A stretch of DNA of 64,000 bases from Cordylochernes scorpioides (Eukaryota; Arthropoda; Arachnida; Pseudoscorpiones; Chernetidae), in assembly GCA_030710605.1 (NCBI GenBank), contig CP092879.1:42279008-42343007 (forward strand), written 5' to 3'. A model generated the notes under the pieces. It did not search any database. It was not told the origin of the DNA and worked only from the letters and a program-made list of their open reading frames with translations. The position numbers and the translations under genes were made by a program. Below are positions 30,475 to 41,537 of this stretch, in pieces. Within the stretch, counting starts at the first letter, position 1. Each line of letters starts with the position of its first letter.

Positions 30475-31645
30475 GGTGGTTCCCGACGAGTTCCAGGATA
30501 ACCTAAAATTTCTCCAAGTTATATATTTTTAAACAAACAAACAAACATTAGATGAAGCTACTTAAATAACAACAAAAATAGTTAAGTATATGGACAAGCC
30601 ACATGTCTGAACGTTCAAACTAGATTAGTTGAGTTTGATGACAAATTCCATCATAACCTAAAACTTCTCCAAGTTATATATTTTTAAACAAACACAGGAT
30701 GAAACTACATAAACAACAACACAGTAACAATACAATAGAGATAATAGTTGAGGACAACACACACACAAGCACATGTCTGAACGTCCAAACAAGATTGGCG
30801 GAGTTTCCTGACAAATTACAGTATAACTTAGAACTTTCCTAAGGTATATCTTTTTAAACAAACACAGGGTGAAACTACTTAAACCGCAAACACAACAATA
30901 AAATAGAGATAATATTTGAGGGCATGGACAAATCACATGTCTGAACGTCCAAACAAGATTAACAGAAGGCGGAGGTATCAGACAAATTCCAGTATAACCT
31001 AGAACTTCTCTAAGTTATATATTTTTAAACAAACAGAGGGTGAAGCTACTTAAACAACAACAAAAATAGAGATAAGAGTTGAGGACAAGAATGCCACATG
31101 TCTGAACGTCCAACCCAGATTACCCGAGGTTCCCGACAAATTACAGTATAACCTAGAATTTCTCTAAATTATATATTTTTAAACAAACAAACAGAGGGGG
31201 AAGCTACTTAAACAACAACAAAAATAGAGATAAGAGTTGAGGACAAGAATGCCACATGTCTGAACGTCCAAACCATATTAGTTGAGTTTCCTGATAAATT
31301 CCAGGATAACCTAGAACGTCTCCAAGTTATATATTTTTAAACAAACAAACACAGGGTGAAACTACTTAAACAACAACAACATTAAAATAAAGATAAAATT
31401 TGAGGACGTGGACAAATCACATGTCTGAACGTTCAAACAAGATTAGCAGAAGGCGGAGGTATCAGACAAATTACAGGATAACCTAAAACTTCTCTAAGTT
31501 ATATCTTTTTAAACAAACAAACAAACATAGGGTGAGGCTACTTGAGCAACAACAAAAATAGAGATAAGAGTTGAGGACAAGAGGGCCACATGTCTGAACG
31601 TCCAAACCAGATTAACCGAGGTTCCTGACAAATTCCAGCGGAGAT
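30475..31645 (+). repeat. Satellite-like array, about 165-bp unit, seven copies
   Basis: CATGTCTGAACG occurs at 30602, 30772, 30936, 31097, 31255, 31420 and 31589 (spacings 170, 164, 161, 158, 165, 169). Each unit also carries AAGTTATATATTTTTAAACAAAC and AACAACAACA. The period is close to nucleosome size. No coding. Confidence 0.9.
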
Positions 31646-31887
31646 AAACGTCCCAATGTTTACCGAATAGCGCGGCGAGTGGGCTGTTAGATAAGTCCAC
31701 GGCCATTAGTCTGCCTGCCTGTCACCCTGACAGCGCTCACAACAATGGCTTCCGCTATTGGGCTTCTCTCTGATTTTTATAATTCATTAATTATTACTTT
31801 TTGGTTTATATTTTATTTGATTTGTATAAATTCTACAAGGCCGCGGTCACCGTTCGGAGGAGATTAATAGAATCGCTCTATGTCTCG

Positions 31888-32115
31888 ACCCATTTGGATG
31901 AGAAGAGCGAAGACTAAAACGCGGCTGATTCCACACTCACCTTTTCAGATATATGCTAACCTATACACGGTGGAATCTATGGCAACTGAACATGCGTCGA
32001 ACCTGGAGGCTGTTGGGTTCTGTGCTGCCTTGAGTATAGAAGCTTCATCTATGCTTCCTTCCTGTGGCGAATCTGTATAAAACCGATGGTAATAACAAAG
32101 CTGTTTGTGTGTATA
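31888..32115 (+). repeat. Family G repeat
   Basis: Starts CATTTGGATGAGAAGAGCG and ends with GTGTGTATATA. It contains GACCTGGAGG-like AACCTGGAGGCTGTTGGG and GCTTCCTTCCTGTGG. Reverse orientation relative to 15377. Confidence 0.7.
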
Positions 32116-33101
32116 TATTATTACTTCAGGGGTAAATCTGTCCTAAGACTGATGTTTATTTCTCAATCATAGCCAATGGTGCTAAGACAATGCCTTGTTT
32201 ATTTATTCAATTCAATGAAGATTTTCATGGAAAAAATAATGCGGTGGTTTTTAGCCTCCCTTCTACATCTATATGTCATTGCTCTCCTTTAATTTAGGAT
32301 AGAGTTAAAGACGTTTGTCCTATTCTGGCTCTAGTAAGCTGCCCGCGTGACGGCGCTATATGATAGGATTGCTATACCCTATCCTTATATTCATTATAAA
32401 TTTAGACTTTATCAGTCATTATATATAAAGGCAATTCGCGCTGAAAAAACGCTTTCCTAAGCGAGAATTATATTTTATTTATACTTTTCAATAGTTTTCA
32501 TGAAAAAGGCTCGAGATTGAATATTTTGTAGCGTGTTATAAAGGTACAAAGAGACCGTGATTGTGCATGTTAAATGCTGGAGTTCAGAGAAGCGCGCGTG
32601 GAGAATTCACACAGGCCACTTATCCTAAGGACCACCAAGGATCCAAGAGCTACTCAAGTACTTAGGATGATGGAGAACAACAGGGAGCCACTTAGGGGCC
32701 CCCTGTAGGGATGAGAAGGCTGACTTAGGGGATCTCCAAACATGGCGGTGTGTCATGGCGGTCTCCTGAATGTTGTGGATATTCTCTTGTATCCATTTAT
32801 TTTACGCTATTGTCGAGTTATATATAATTTATTGATAATAATTGCTCAATTTAATACAATAGTATGAATATTATCTCCCTTCTCACAGACTATATTGAAT
32901 CTAAAATAATTAAATATGATTTGGCAAATTTTCTATAGAGGACCAAAATGCTTTTAGACCACACGCTCCAAGTATAATTAGATTATTTTTAAGTGCAAAA
33001 ATGAATGAATTATTTGTAAAAACAAATCAAACATTTCAAAGCTTTTTCCCGTTTTTTTTTTCATTCCATCATTTTTCTGTTTTAACTTTTATAATACCCA
33101 G
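32116..33101. other. No gene recognised
   Basis: A more complex, GC-richer stretch at 32540-32780 (GGCCACTTATCCTAAGGACC; GCCACTTAGGGGCCCC) is unrecognised and may be a transposon fragment. Confidence 0.35.
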
Positions 33102-33233
33102 TTTACAACGAACCACGGAAAGTTTAAGGGATTTTTAGCAACAATTGGAGCGGTTGAGGACTCTAGTTGTCACTGTGGCAAGGAAACCCAGGACTCGAGA
33201 CACCTACTGCTGGAATGCCCACTCTATCGCTAG
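33102..33233 (+). pseudogene. Non-LTR retrotransposon ORF2 C-terminal remnant
   Basis: A 43-codon remnant reading FTTNHGKFKGFLATIGA, then SSCHCGKETQDSRHLLLECP and a stop. The C-x-C...H-x4-C finger followed by PLYR is characteristic of the end of jockey/R1-like ORF2 proteins. A 3' UTR follows, and the segment at 33440-33520 ends with repeated AAATAAA. It is a 5'-truncated copy with no RT. Confidence 0.7.
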
Positions 33234-33530
33234 ACAACAAACAGTAAACAATGCTGTATATCTATATGAATTTGTAAATACTAGAAATAATTGTCACAAA
33301 TTTAACCATTTTTGTAAATATATTCATGATTGTCTTTCTAACCTGAAATATTCAGGTTTCCAATATATCTTATTGTTTTTTTTTTATTATTATTAATTTA
33401 ATTTTTTTGTATAATATGTTTATAACTGCTGCTGTTTAAGAATGTAAATCGACGCAATTATACCTAGTCGGGATATCGCGTTTTGTGTGTTGAAATGAAA
33501 TAAAATAAATGAAGAGCAAGTGTGTTGCAC
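33234..33530 (+). mobile_element. 3' UTR of the non-LTR remnant
   Basis: Ends GTCGGGATATCGCGTTTTGTGTG then AAATAAAATAAAT. The GGGATATCGCG motif also appears in antisense at 38885-38905. Confidence 0.5.
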
Positions 33531-33547
33531 TTATAAGAAGTTGAATA

Positions 33548-33965
33548 AAATAGAATTTGTCTTAATTCAACTTCTTTTAACCTGTACTAAATGATTATAT
33601 ATTAACTGTAAAACGTCTATATAAAATATTTAAGTTTAAATTTTTACTTTCCAACTATTTGGTTTATAAGATAAACTGACATTTATGTTGAGTTTCGTTA
33701 TATCTTACCAGTTTCTTCTGGGTGTACAACCTTTTATTCCTCCTTATAGAATTTGGCTCAAAAATATAATTTGTCTTAAATTAACTTCTTTTAACTTGCA
33801 AATGATTATATTGACAATATATTGACTGGTATAGTCTAAAGTATAGTTAAGTTAAATATTTTACCTTCCAACTATTTGGTTTATGCAAAAGACTAAGGTT
33901 CATGTCAAGTTTTGTGATATCCTACCAGTTTCTTCTAGGTTTGCAACTTTTTATTCCTCTTAATG
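33548..33965 (+). repeat. Tandem duplication, about 214-bp unit
   Basis: AATTTGTCTTAA, TTCCAACTATTTGGTTTAT, TACCAGTTTCTTCT and TTTTTATTCCTC recur in order about 214 bp apart. The copies have diverged noticeably. Confidence 0.75.
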
Positions 33966-34014
33966 TATTTACGTATGTATTCCTGTTTATATTAATATAA
34001 TTCAAGAGTTAAAA

Positions 34015-34250
34015 ACCTTGAAGAGATGTACACTTATCGATGAAACTTAAGAAAGTGGAAAATATTTGATGTCACTAGTTGTATGTTGTTTTTTTTGTGT
34101 GTGAAAAAGACAGAGGCAATTTTATTCACACTTTGTTATTTCGTGCTTTTCAACAAAGGTAACTGTGTATCAAATATCCCTCAGAGATATTGTCTAAATC
34201 TGATATACATGCTAAAAGGTAAAACTTCCTTAAGTTTTGTTCATGAGTGT
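34015..34250. mobile_element. Family F Tc1-like MITE, diverged
   Basis: Left end degenerate (TGAAACTTAAGAAAGTGG). The interior (GACAGAGGCAATTTTATTCAC, TATCAAATATCCCTCAGAG) and right end (TTTTGTTCATGAGTGTA) match the family. Confidence 0.6.
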
Positions 34251-34859
34251 ATATAGTGTGGAATATAAACACGTTTATACTATATACGTTTATATAATTT
34301 GAATGAGTTAGAAACATATGAAATGTTTTGGTAAAATGGTAAAAAACGTGTTAACTAAATACACAAAACTTAAAACATTTCTGGAGCTTAATGAAAATGT
34401 TTCTAATCAATTTTTCGTGGCGACGCCATTAAAAGTACATTAAAATAGATTAGAGTCATATAGTAGCTTATCTGGTTATCAATAGATTGTATAATGATAA
34501 AATTTCATGTTCTAGGACGTTATATTATATGAGAAATATTTATTATAATTTTTGTTTTAATTTTGTAATTATTATGTGTTATATGTGTGAATATATTTTT
34601 CAACATTACACAATAACAAAAGCCTTTTATAACGAAATTTTGTTTTATACAGATTCCAGTTCAGAAAATAAAAATCACTCAGTATCTTTAATAATTTATT
34701 TTTGTATTATATTTTAATAGTATTTATGTTAGTTATAAGACTGCTAGACTGTGTAGAGTTTTGAATATTTTATAAGTTGAATGAACTGAAAAAGAAGAAA
34801 CAATCTTTACATATTTTTAATTTATTATAAATTCCCAAACCTTTTTTTTTTATTGCTTT
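34251..34859. other. No gene recognised
   Basis: AT-rich; nothing supported. Confidence 0.35.
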
Positions 34860-35345
34860 CAGAGATTATTATACTCAATATATTACTCTTTAACAACAAG
34901 GAAAGACAAAAAAGGGAAATATGCGACATAAACACTGAGAGAAGAATTACGAAAACAATAACAAGACTCGGAATAAAACATTACAAAGGAATAATAATAC
35001 ATCCAGATGGCACAAGAACCTACAGGACATGTAACAACTGTCTTGGTGTGGAACTAACACCCACCCACATATTCTCATGCCCAGAAATGGCCGCAGCCTT
35101 GCAGAAATTGACATGGACCCAGAAGGGCAGCTTTACACACCCAAGATAGAGGACATTGCGACTACTGTGATAGAGATGCATGGAAACATCTGAGGCTCTT
35201 CATTGGACACGACAACAACAACAGAAAATTGACATGGACCCAGAACAACAGCTTTACACACCCAAGATAGAGAACATTGCTGTGATAAAGATGCATGGAG
35301 ACATCTGAGCTCTTCATTGGACACGACAACAACAACAAGGGCTTG
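34860..35345 (+). pseudogene. Non-LTR retrotransposon 3' end with duplicated tail
   Basis: The frame encodes YKGIIIHPDGTRTYRTCNNC, then GVELTPTHIFSCPEMAAALQK, giving a C-x2-C...H-x4-C finger. A single-base loss in the AAAA run near 35106 shifts the frame away from the ending retained at 52535. The final 100-odd bp, from GAAATTGACATGGACCCAGA to GACACGACAACAACAAC, are repeated once in tandem at 35224-35335. Confidence 0.7.
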
Positions 35346-36110
35346 CCTGAATCTTCGTTTAATCAACTAAATAAAAATAATTGCAGCGTTTTATGCCTTT
35401 TTTTGTAATCTGTAAGAAATACTTTACTTACACTTACCAAACATTAGTGAAACTTTTTTTCATATCGTTTTCAATAATTACTTATTATTGATTTATATAT
35501 ACAATTTACTATAGAGTTCTGGATATATATCTACGATAAATCTATAATTAAATATTTATCTAAAAAATAATAATTTTAAGAAAAGATGAAGTAAATTATA
35601 AGAAGATGAAGGTTTATTCGATAGATTTTAATTAAGATTTTAAAAGAGATCGGTTAATTTATTATTTATACCAGAAATTGATAACAATATTATAGAACTC
35701 TACATGAATGATGCTTCGAGAAATTTTAATTAAAGCCCCTAACGAATTTTAAGATAACCATTATTTTCTCACACGCTTCCTCCTTTTCGAATTAGAAACT
35801 AAATAATTAACCTTCTTTAATTCTCTAAAATATTCGAAAAGGTTAAATTTTAAGTATATTCAGAATAAAGATGTTGATAGGAAGACTAGAACAGAATAGA
35901 CGTAACTTTTTATTCTTTTAAACTCTTTTTAAACAATAATTTTGTGCTTCAAATAATTTCTTTTCTTACCTCTACTCAACGTATTGGAAACCCTATCACC
36001 TTTACAAAGCGAAGTCTGGAATACTGGCCTAATTTTGAACAATAGAACATGGTTGATTCTATACTATACTTAATATAAAAAAACTATTTTCTCTCCAATT
36101 ACTAAATGAT
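35346..36110. other. No gene recognised
   Basis: AT-rich; nothing supported. Confidence 0.35.
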
Positions 36111-36230
36111 TTGAGTCAAAAGGTGTTCCATTCAATATCTTTATATGAAAAAGACCGTACCTGGATCTGTGAAAGGAAAGATTGTCTTTTATTTTTTTTT
36201 TCACAGATTCAGGTATGCTCCTTTGTTACA
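36111..36230. mobile_element. Foldback MITE (family E), short copy
   Basis: TTGAGTCAAAAGGTGTTCC, then GACCGTACCTGGATCTGTG and its near reverse complement CACAGATTCAGGTATGCTC, with an AT loop. Confidence 0.7.
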
Positions 36231-36349
36231 TTAAATTATTGTTTTATAATTTTTAAACGTGTTTCAACGTATTTACATTTATTTGGCGATGTTCCTTTAC
36301 CCCGATTAATCAAGAAATAACTAGGACTGGTGATAGGCTGGATGAAGCA

Positions 36350-36402
36350 TAGCCTGCACCTCGCTAACGAGAGCCAACAGCCCGTAATGCGTACGTGTTG
36401 TG
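36350..36402 (+). ncRNA. Eroded hammerhead (family B fossil)
   Basis: CACCTCG, CTAACGA, GAGCC-AACA-GCCC, GTAA and TGCGTACGTG follow the family B order. The core has CTAACGA for CTGACGA and GTAA for GAAA, so it should be inactive. Confidence 0.55.
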
Positions 36403-36739
36403 GGATTTTTCTTTAGAGATAAAAAGTTACCTCCTTTTTTTTATCTCTGCCCAACCCTCCAATACCAAAGATTCCTGACGTTGACCCTCCTTAGGATCAC
36501 CAACCTTAGTCCAGCAATCCTAGAGAATCTCCCAAAGAATAAATCATCATGGCGTCACCTCATGAATTGGACTTCCACTGACATTGTAAATAAAACCAAA
36601 GAAGACATAAGTCAGAAGGACAGTCCGGGTAGTTGGCGACTTTTTCAAGCTCTAGGAACTGGGATTACTAAATAAATAACATATATTAAATAGTTATATA
36701 TATATATTATATTTTCAAAAATAAAAAGATATTATTTCT

Positions 36740-37090
36740 GTTGTTTTGGATCATCTTGATGATTATGCTATGGTGGTGCAGTCGTGGCTAAATAATCTTG
36801 AAAGTATAATAACAAAAATGGTTTTGATCAGATATTGTTTTAATTGTGCTATAGGATAAACATAACTTGGTAAAATTACCGCCCGGCTTAAGGCGTAAGA
36901 ATAAAAATAAACAAAATATTATTTACATAATTACAAAGTTTTGGGTCGGCCAACGGGGAAGAACAACAATGATATTTTATATAGGAAGCATGACCTCTGG
37001 CGGTCGATTTAAACAGAGTATTTGATTCTATGAAATTATAATTTTAAATAAAATATTTTTTTATAACATATATATAGGCACGATTTCTTC
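36740..37090 (+). repeat. Family A copy
   Basis: From GATTATGCTATGGTGGTGCA through GGCTTAAGGCGTAAG, GGTCGGCCAACGGGG and CTCTGGCGGTCG to the ATATATA tail. Confidence 0.7.
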
Positions 37091-37281
37091 AGTTTAAAAA
37101 ATCAATGTTATATATATATATATATATATTAAAAATGAAGAAGGCATTTCCTGACCACGAGCACATGTGCTTTTTAGATGGCAGAGCGCCATCTGGTGGA
37201 GCAAAAATAAACTAAACGTTTATTTAAATTGCTACGTGATATTTGGCCAACCCAATTTCTTGATAAATTAAGAAAAGCCAT

Positions 37282-37321
37282 CCACGAACGCGTTTCGCGC
37301 TGTTGGCGCTCGTCAGCGTGG
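37282..37321 (-). ncRNA. Hammerhead ribozyme, type I, family B
   Basis: The - strand carries CCACG, CTGACGA, GCGC-CAACA-GCGC, GAAA, CGCGTT and CGTGG, unchanged from the 10006 unit. It is antisense to slit. Confidence 0.8.
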
Positions 37322-37605
37322 AGTAGGCTGTAACCACTGCGACCAAAAAGATTTTTGGTCCCAGAGGCTTCTTGAGAAATCGAGATGTGGGTATTTAAGG
37401 CCAAATTTGCGTAAATATGCTTAACACATGAAAAACAATAGAAAAAATAAAAGATAAGTGGGTCGGTGTTGATATTAAAAATAAAGAAGGCATTTCCTGA
37501 CCACGAGCACATGTGCTTTTTAGATGGCCTTTAATACCCATTTCTTAATTTTTCAAGAAGCCTCTGGGACCAAAAATCTTTTTGGTCGAGTGGTTACAGC
37601 CTACT

Positions 37606-37645
37606 CCACGCTAACGAGCGCCAACAGCGCGAAACGCGTTCGTGG
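37606..37645 (+). ncRNA. Hammerhead ribozyme, core-mutated
   Basis: Identical to the 10006 core except CTAACGA for CTGACGA (G to A at 37613). That conserved G is essential in studied hammerheads, so this copy is predicted dead. Confidence 0.75.
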
Positions 37646-37869
37646 ATGGCTTTTCTTGATTTATCAAGAAATTGGGTTGGCCAAATATCACGGAGCAAGT
37701 TAAAAAAACGTTTAGTTTATTTTTGCTCCACTAGATGGCGCTCTGCCATCTAAAAAGCACATGTGCTCGTGGTCAGGAAATACCTTCTTTATTTTTAATA
37801 TTAACACCTGACCCACTTATCTTATATATATATATATATGAAAAAACAAGAGGAAAAATAATAATAATA

Positions 37870-38275
37870 AGGTCAGGTGTTGATATTGAAAATAAAAAAG
37901 GCATATCCTGACCAGGAGCACATGTGCTTTACAGAGGCAGAGCGCCATCTGGTGGAACAGAAATCAACTAATCATTGATTTAGCCTCTTCCCTGATATTT
38001 GGCCAACCCAATTTCTTGATAAATCAAGAAAAGCCATCCACGAACGCGTTTCGCGCTGTTGGCGCTCGTCAGCGTGGAGTAGGCTGTACCACTGCGACCA
38101 AAAAGAATTTTGGTCCCAGTGGCTTCTTGAGAAACCAAGAAATGGGTTGGCCAAATACCAGGGAACAGGCTAAATCAAAGATTAGTTGATTTCTGTTTCA
38201 CCAGATGGCGCTCTGCCTTATGAAAATCACATGTGTTCCTGGTCAGGATATGCCTTTTTTATTTTTAATAAATAT
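37870..38275 (-). mobile_element. Family B copy with both inverted arms
   Basis: Left arm GGCATATCCTGACCAGGAGC and right arm CCTGGTCAGGATATGCC flank a central - strand hammerhead. The arms pair along most of their 150-bp length, so the transcript could form a long stem closed by the ribozyme region. Confidence 0.8.
38038..38077 (-). ncRNA. Hammerhead ribozyme, type I, family B
   Basis: Intact 40-nt core on the - strand, same as 37282-37321. Confidence 0.8.
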
Positions 38276-38624
38276 ATATGTTTATATATATTTTAAAACA
38301 TAACTATTGGAGTAACTATGTTGTAAATTCTCAATTATACTTTGCCAGAATATTTATATAAACCTATACACAGATTTTATTTCTTATATATTCAACAAAG
38401 ATGCATATATTGGATTTATAAATATTTTATATATATGCTGATTAGTATATTTATCTTGCTTCTTCTCTGTTCTTTTATGTAAAATGTTGAAATTGTAGTC
38501 AAAATGAAGTTCTTTCTGACATCCTTGCGTTTCTCATTGAACAATTCAGTGTCTGACATTTTATGGAAGATGCTGAGTAGAATAGATAAACTGAAAGAAT
38601 CGCTAAAGAATATTGACTATGGTT
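38276..38624. other. No gene recognised
   Basis: AT-rich; nothing supported. Confidence 0.35.
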
Positions 38625-38735
38625 GGTGTGGATTCAAAAGATTTTTGTCGAAACGTCGAGATAATAAAAATATTTACTTGTCGAAGTATCTTTTATTTGA
38701 AAAACTATGAATGCCGGCCAGGCAGCCTCTATCTT
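38625..38735 (+). repeat. Family C fragment, hammerhead 3' half only
   Basis: TTTTGTCGAAACGTCGAGATA and GAAAAACTATGAATGCCGG match 1111-1180, but CTGACGA and the 5' half of helix II are missing. Confidence 0.7.
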
Positions 38736-38859
38736 TACTATAAACATAAAAATGTGACTGTAACTGGAAAATATTTCCAAAATGTTTAACAATCTCTTAA
38801 TTTGACAGTGTATGGTTAGAAAGCTACTGAAGAATAACGCTTTTAAGACTCGTTATATA

Positions 38860-38950
38860 GTTTTATTTATTTATTATAGAATCAGACGCGATATCCCCAC
38901 AAGGGATGCTTACGTCAAGAAACAACACTAAACTTGATACTATATTACAT
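38860..38950 (-). mobile_element. Probable non-LTR 3' UTR, antisense
   Basis: TTATTTATTATAGAATCAGACGCGATATCCCC reversed resembles the GGGATATCGCG tail at 33470, with the A-rich end facing left. Confidence 0.4.
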
Positions 38951-38997
38951 AAACAATTGAATAATTACAAGGTTTGAGTAGAATTTAAAGAAGAAAA

Positions 38998-39420
38998 GAA
39001 AGGAAAGGACATTAAAATCATGCTTGAATTTGGCAATTACGTTTTTTTAACCAAGAGAGAAAATCATAGATATATATATTTTTTTCAATGAATGGTGAGG
39101 TTTAATTTGTACAAAATATATATAAAAGCAAATATGGCTTTTTTCTTTCTCAAACTTTTATAAACTCCATATCAAATCTTCATTCTTTAACATGACTTAT
39201 ACAGAAAATCTCTCTCCTAAGTCATGTTAAAGAATGAAGATTTGATATGGAGTTTATAAAAGTTTGAGAAAGAAAAAAGCCATATTTGCTTTTATATATA
39301 TTTTGTACAAATTGAACCTCACCATTCATTGAAAAATATATATATATCTATGATTTTCTCTCTTGGTTAAAATAAACGTAATTGCCAAATTCAAGCATGA
39401 TTTTAATGTCCTTTCCTTTC
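38998..39420. repeat. Near-perfect palindrome, 423 bp
   Basis: Arms of about 195 bp start GAAAGGAAAGGACATTAAAA and end with the reverse complement. The centre is ACTTATACAGAAAATCTCTC-like between CATGACTT and AAGTCATG. The arms look almost identical, apart from small length differences in T runs. Confidence 0.9.
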
Positions 39421-39423
39421 TCA

Positions 39424-39859
39424 GAAAATTCTCAGAATATGTTTTTTTTTCCTAACTTAATTTTTTTTATAGAACCTATAGATAGGTTTGGAGAGTGTAC
39501 TGTTTTTATATTTGTGAATTATCTTCTAATTTTTTTAATATTCTGAAAATAATATTTTAAATTATTATTATATCTCCTAAATAATTTTGTTGTAGATTTT
39601 TATTAAATTTAAATAATACACACATGAAAATAAATATTTCTTTAAATATTTATTTTCATGTGTGTATTATTTAAATTTAATAAAAATCTACAACAAAATT
39701 ATTTAGGAGATATAATAATAATTTAAAATATTATTTTCAGAATATTAAAAAAATTAGAAGATAATTCACAAATATAAAAACAGTACACTCTCCAAACCTA
39801 TCTATAGGTTCTATAAAAAAAATTAAGTTAGGAAAAAAAAACATATTCTGAGAATTTTC
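39424..39859. repeat. Near-perfect palindrome, 436 bp
   Basis: Arms of about 215 bp begin GAAAATTCTCAGAATATG and meet at about 39636-39642. It sits only 3 bp from the preceding palindrome. Confidence 0.9.
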
Positions 39860-40290
39860 CACTGAAATAAATTCAGCAACACTGAGGTTATAAGATTTAT
39901 CTGTGATCCCAGTGTTGCCATTTATTTTAAATTGGATTGGGAGAATAAACAAAAGGTATTGAAATAATGTATTCTCTTTGGCGGTGGGTAGAAAATTGCA
40001 TTTTAATGATTGGCATAAACTTTTCTCAGGAATTTTCTTATAAAGTTTCGTTTTATTAAATCTATAGAGAAATATGGTAATTATCCTTTTCAAATATTTT
40101 ATATTGCATATTAATTTCAATAGAGATCTGCCTATTTATGAATTTTTGAATAAAAAAAGAGTATTTTATGATAGAAAAATATGCATAAATGTATGTTTGA
40201 CAAAAAGAGAATATTATATGGGTGTATTCACACATATATTTCTTAACGTAATAAACATATATTATCAAAGATCAATATATATTTGACATA

Positions 40291-40324
<34 letters not shown>
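39860..40324. other. No gene recognised
   Basis: Open frames overlap on both strands here but lack domains. A (TA)n run precedes the next repeat. Confidence 0.35.
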
Positions 40325-40330
<6 letters not shown>

Positions 40331-40450
40331 AAAGAGGCATATCCTGACCAGGATCACATTAGTTTTTCTAGATGGCAGAACGCCATCTAGTGGAGCAAAA
40401 ATAAACGAAACGTGTTTTTAACTTGCTCCGTGATATTTGGCCAACCCAAA
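40325..40450 (-). mobile_element. Family B left arm, truncated
   Basis: GAGGCATATCCTGACCAGG, AGATGGCAGAACGCCATC and TGATATTTGGCCAACCCAAA, then cut by the pogo-like MITE at 40453. Confidence 0.75.
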
Positions 40451-40452
40451 TA

Positions 40453-40629
40453 CAGTTAAACATGTCTATAGCGCCTCCCTTTGGGACTCACCAAAATAGG
40501 GTGCTATAGAGAGGGGGTGCTATAGACAGGTCACTTTTAATGTAAATCTCATCGTGCTACGTATTTAAAATCGGGCGCTATAGAGAGGTAGGCGCTATTT
40601 AGAGGTTGCGCTATAGACAGGTTTAACTG
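40453..40629. mobile_element. pogo-like MITE inserted in family B
   Basis: CAGTTAAACCTGTCTATAGCG and the inverted AGACAGGTTTAACTG, flanked by TA. The interior holds several GGGCGCTATAGAGAGG-type repeats. A sister copy is at 60185. Confidence 0.85.
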
Positions 40630-40679
40630 TATATATATATAATACAAAAGAGATTGAATATGTGAGAAATATGTTAATA

Positions 40680-41030
40680 TGTTGTTGTAGAATTTTATTA
40701 GGTTGTTCAAGGATACATGAGTATTGTTATGATATTGTTATGCAGTCGTGGAAAAGATATTAATAAAATAAAGGTTTAATCACAATCTACTTTAATTGGT
40801 CTGATGTGCATAATTAAGGATGAAATATCCGATTTGAGGCGTATAGAAGAAAATAAAAGATTAGGTATTTACATATGCACAAAAAGATTTGAGCCGGCCA
40901 ACGGGAAACAACAACAATGGGTTTTATATAGGGAAAACCGCGACGTCTGGCGGTCGACTTTACAAGTATTTTGTTCTAGAAATTATAATTTTTAAATTGA
41001 ATAATTTTTATATAACATATATATATATAT
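40680..41030 (+). repeat. Family A copy
   Basis: TATGCAGTCGTGG, GAGCCGGCCAACGGGAAAC, AACAACAATGGG and GTCTGGCGGTCGAC are in family order. Confidence 0.7.
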
Positions 41031-41033
41031 ATT

Positions 41034-41328
41034 GCTTATGCCTAGTACACGTGGTACAGGCCATGGTAATCATGGTGGGTAGAAATAGACGACTGCTTTT
41101 ACTGTAAGTTCACCACATGTCTACACATGTGAAAAGCAGTTCGACTTTGCACTTACAAATTTGCCAGAGCCCCGTTTGGTTACTTGCACTCGCTGGTGGG
41201 GTTGGAAATTTGCAAGAATCGGTCTCCATCAGAGCATTCTTTTAGAAAAAAGTGACCAATGCGGGAATCGAACCCGTGTCGTAGTGGTCGAAAACCAACG
41301 GTTTAGACCATCCTTCCACCGACACCCA
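41034..41328 (-). mobile_element. tRNA-derived SINE, well preserved
   Basis: On the - strand GGTGGAAGGATGGTCTAAAC leads into a B box GGGTTCGATTCCCGC, then the body with ACCCCACCAGCGAGTGCAAG, GTCGAACTGCTTTTCAC, an inverted CACATGTGTAGACATGTGG and a tail GTACTAGGCATAAGC. It lies 140 bp upstream of a slit exon. Confidence 0.8.
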
Positions 41329-41465
41329 TATATTATATATTAGAATATTCAATTTGTAGAAGCAGTATCTAGACAAGGAGACAATAGAGTTAATTATAAT
41401 AGTTAAGAAGTGTGATATATTAATACTTTAATGAAGCTAACTACTTGACCTGTGTTTGTTTACAG

Positions 41466-41537
41466 ACGACTCGAACAGAACCAAATAACCAAAGTCCCTT
41501 CCAAAGCTTTCTCCATCTACAAAGCCCTAAGAAGGAT
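41466..41537 (+). CDS. slit: slit exon: LRR domain 2, repeat 1
   Basis: Exactly 72 nt, acceptor TTTACAG (41459-41465) and donor GTGAGT. It enters with one base completing Leu and exits in phase 2, encoding RLEQNQITKVPSKAFSIYKA and LRR, a full 24-residue LxxNxIxxVP repeat. Drosophila Slit has RLEQN in the same place. The acceptor lies 138 bp after a SINE. Confidence 0.96.

Larger units (their letters stand above)
37130..37810. mobile_element. Two family B copies, head to head
   Basis: A - strand copy (37136-37528) with an intact hammerhead is followed by a + strand copy (37529-37805) whose core is mutated. The junction lies within AGATGGC at about 37525. Arms and linker match 9465-10545. Confidence 0.8.
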
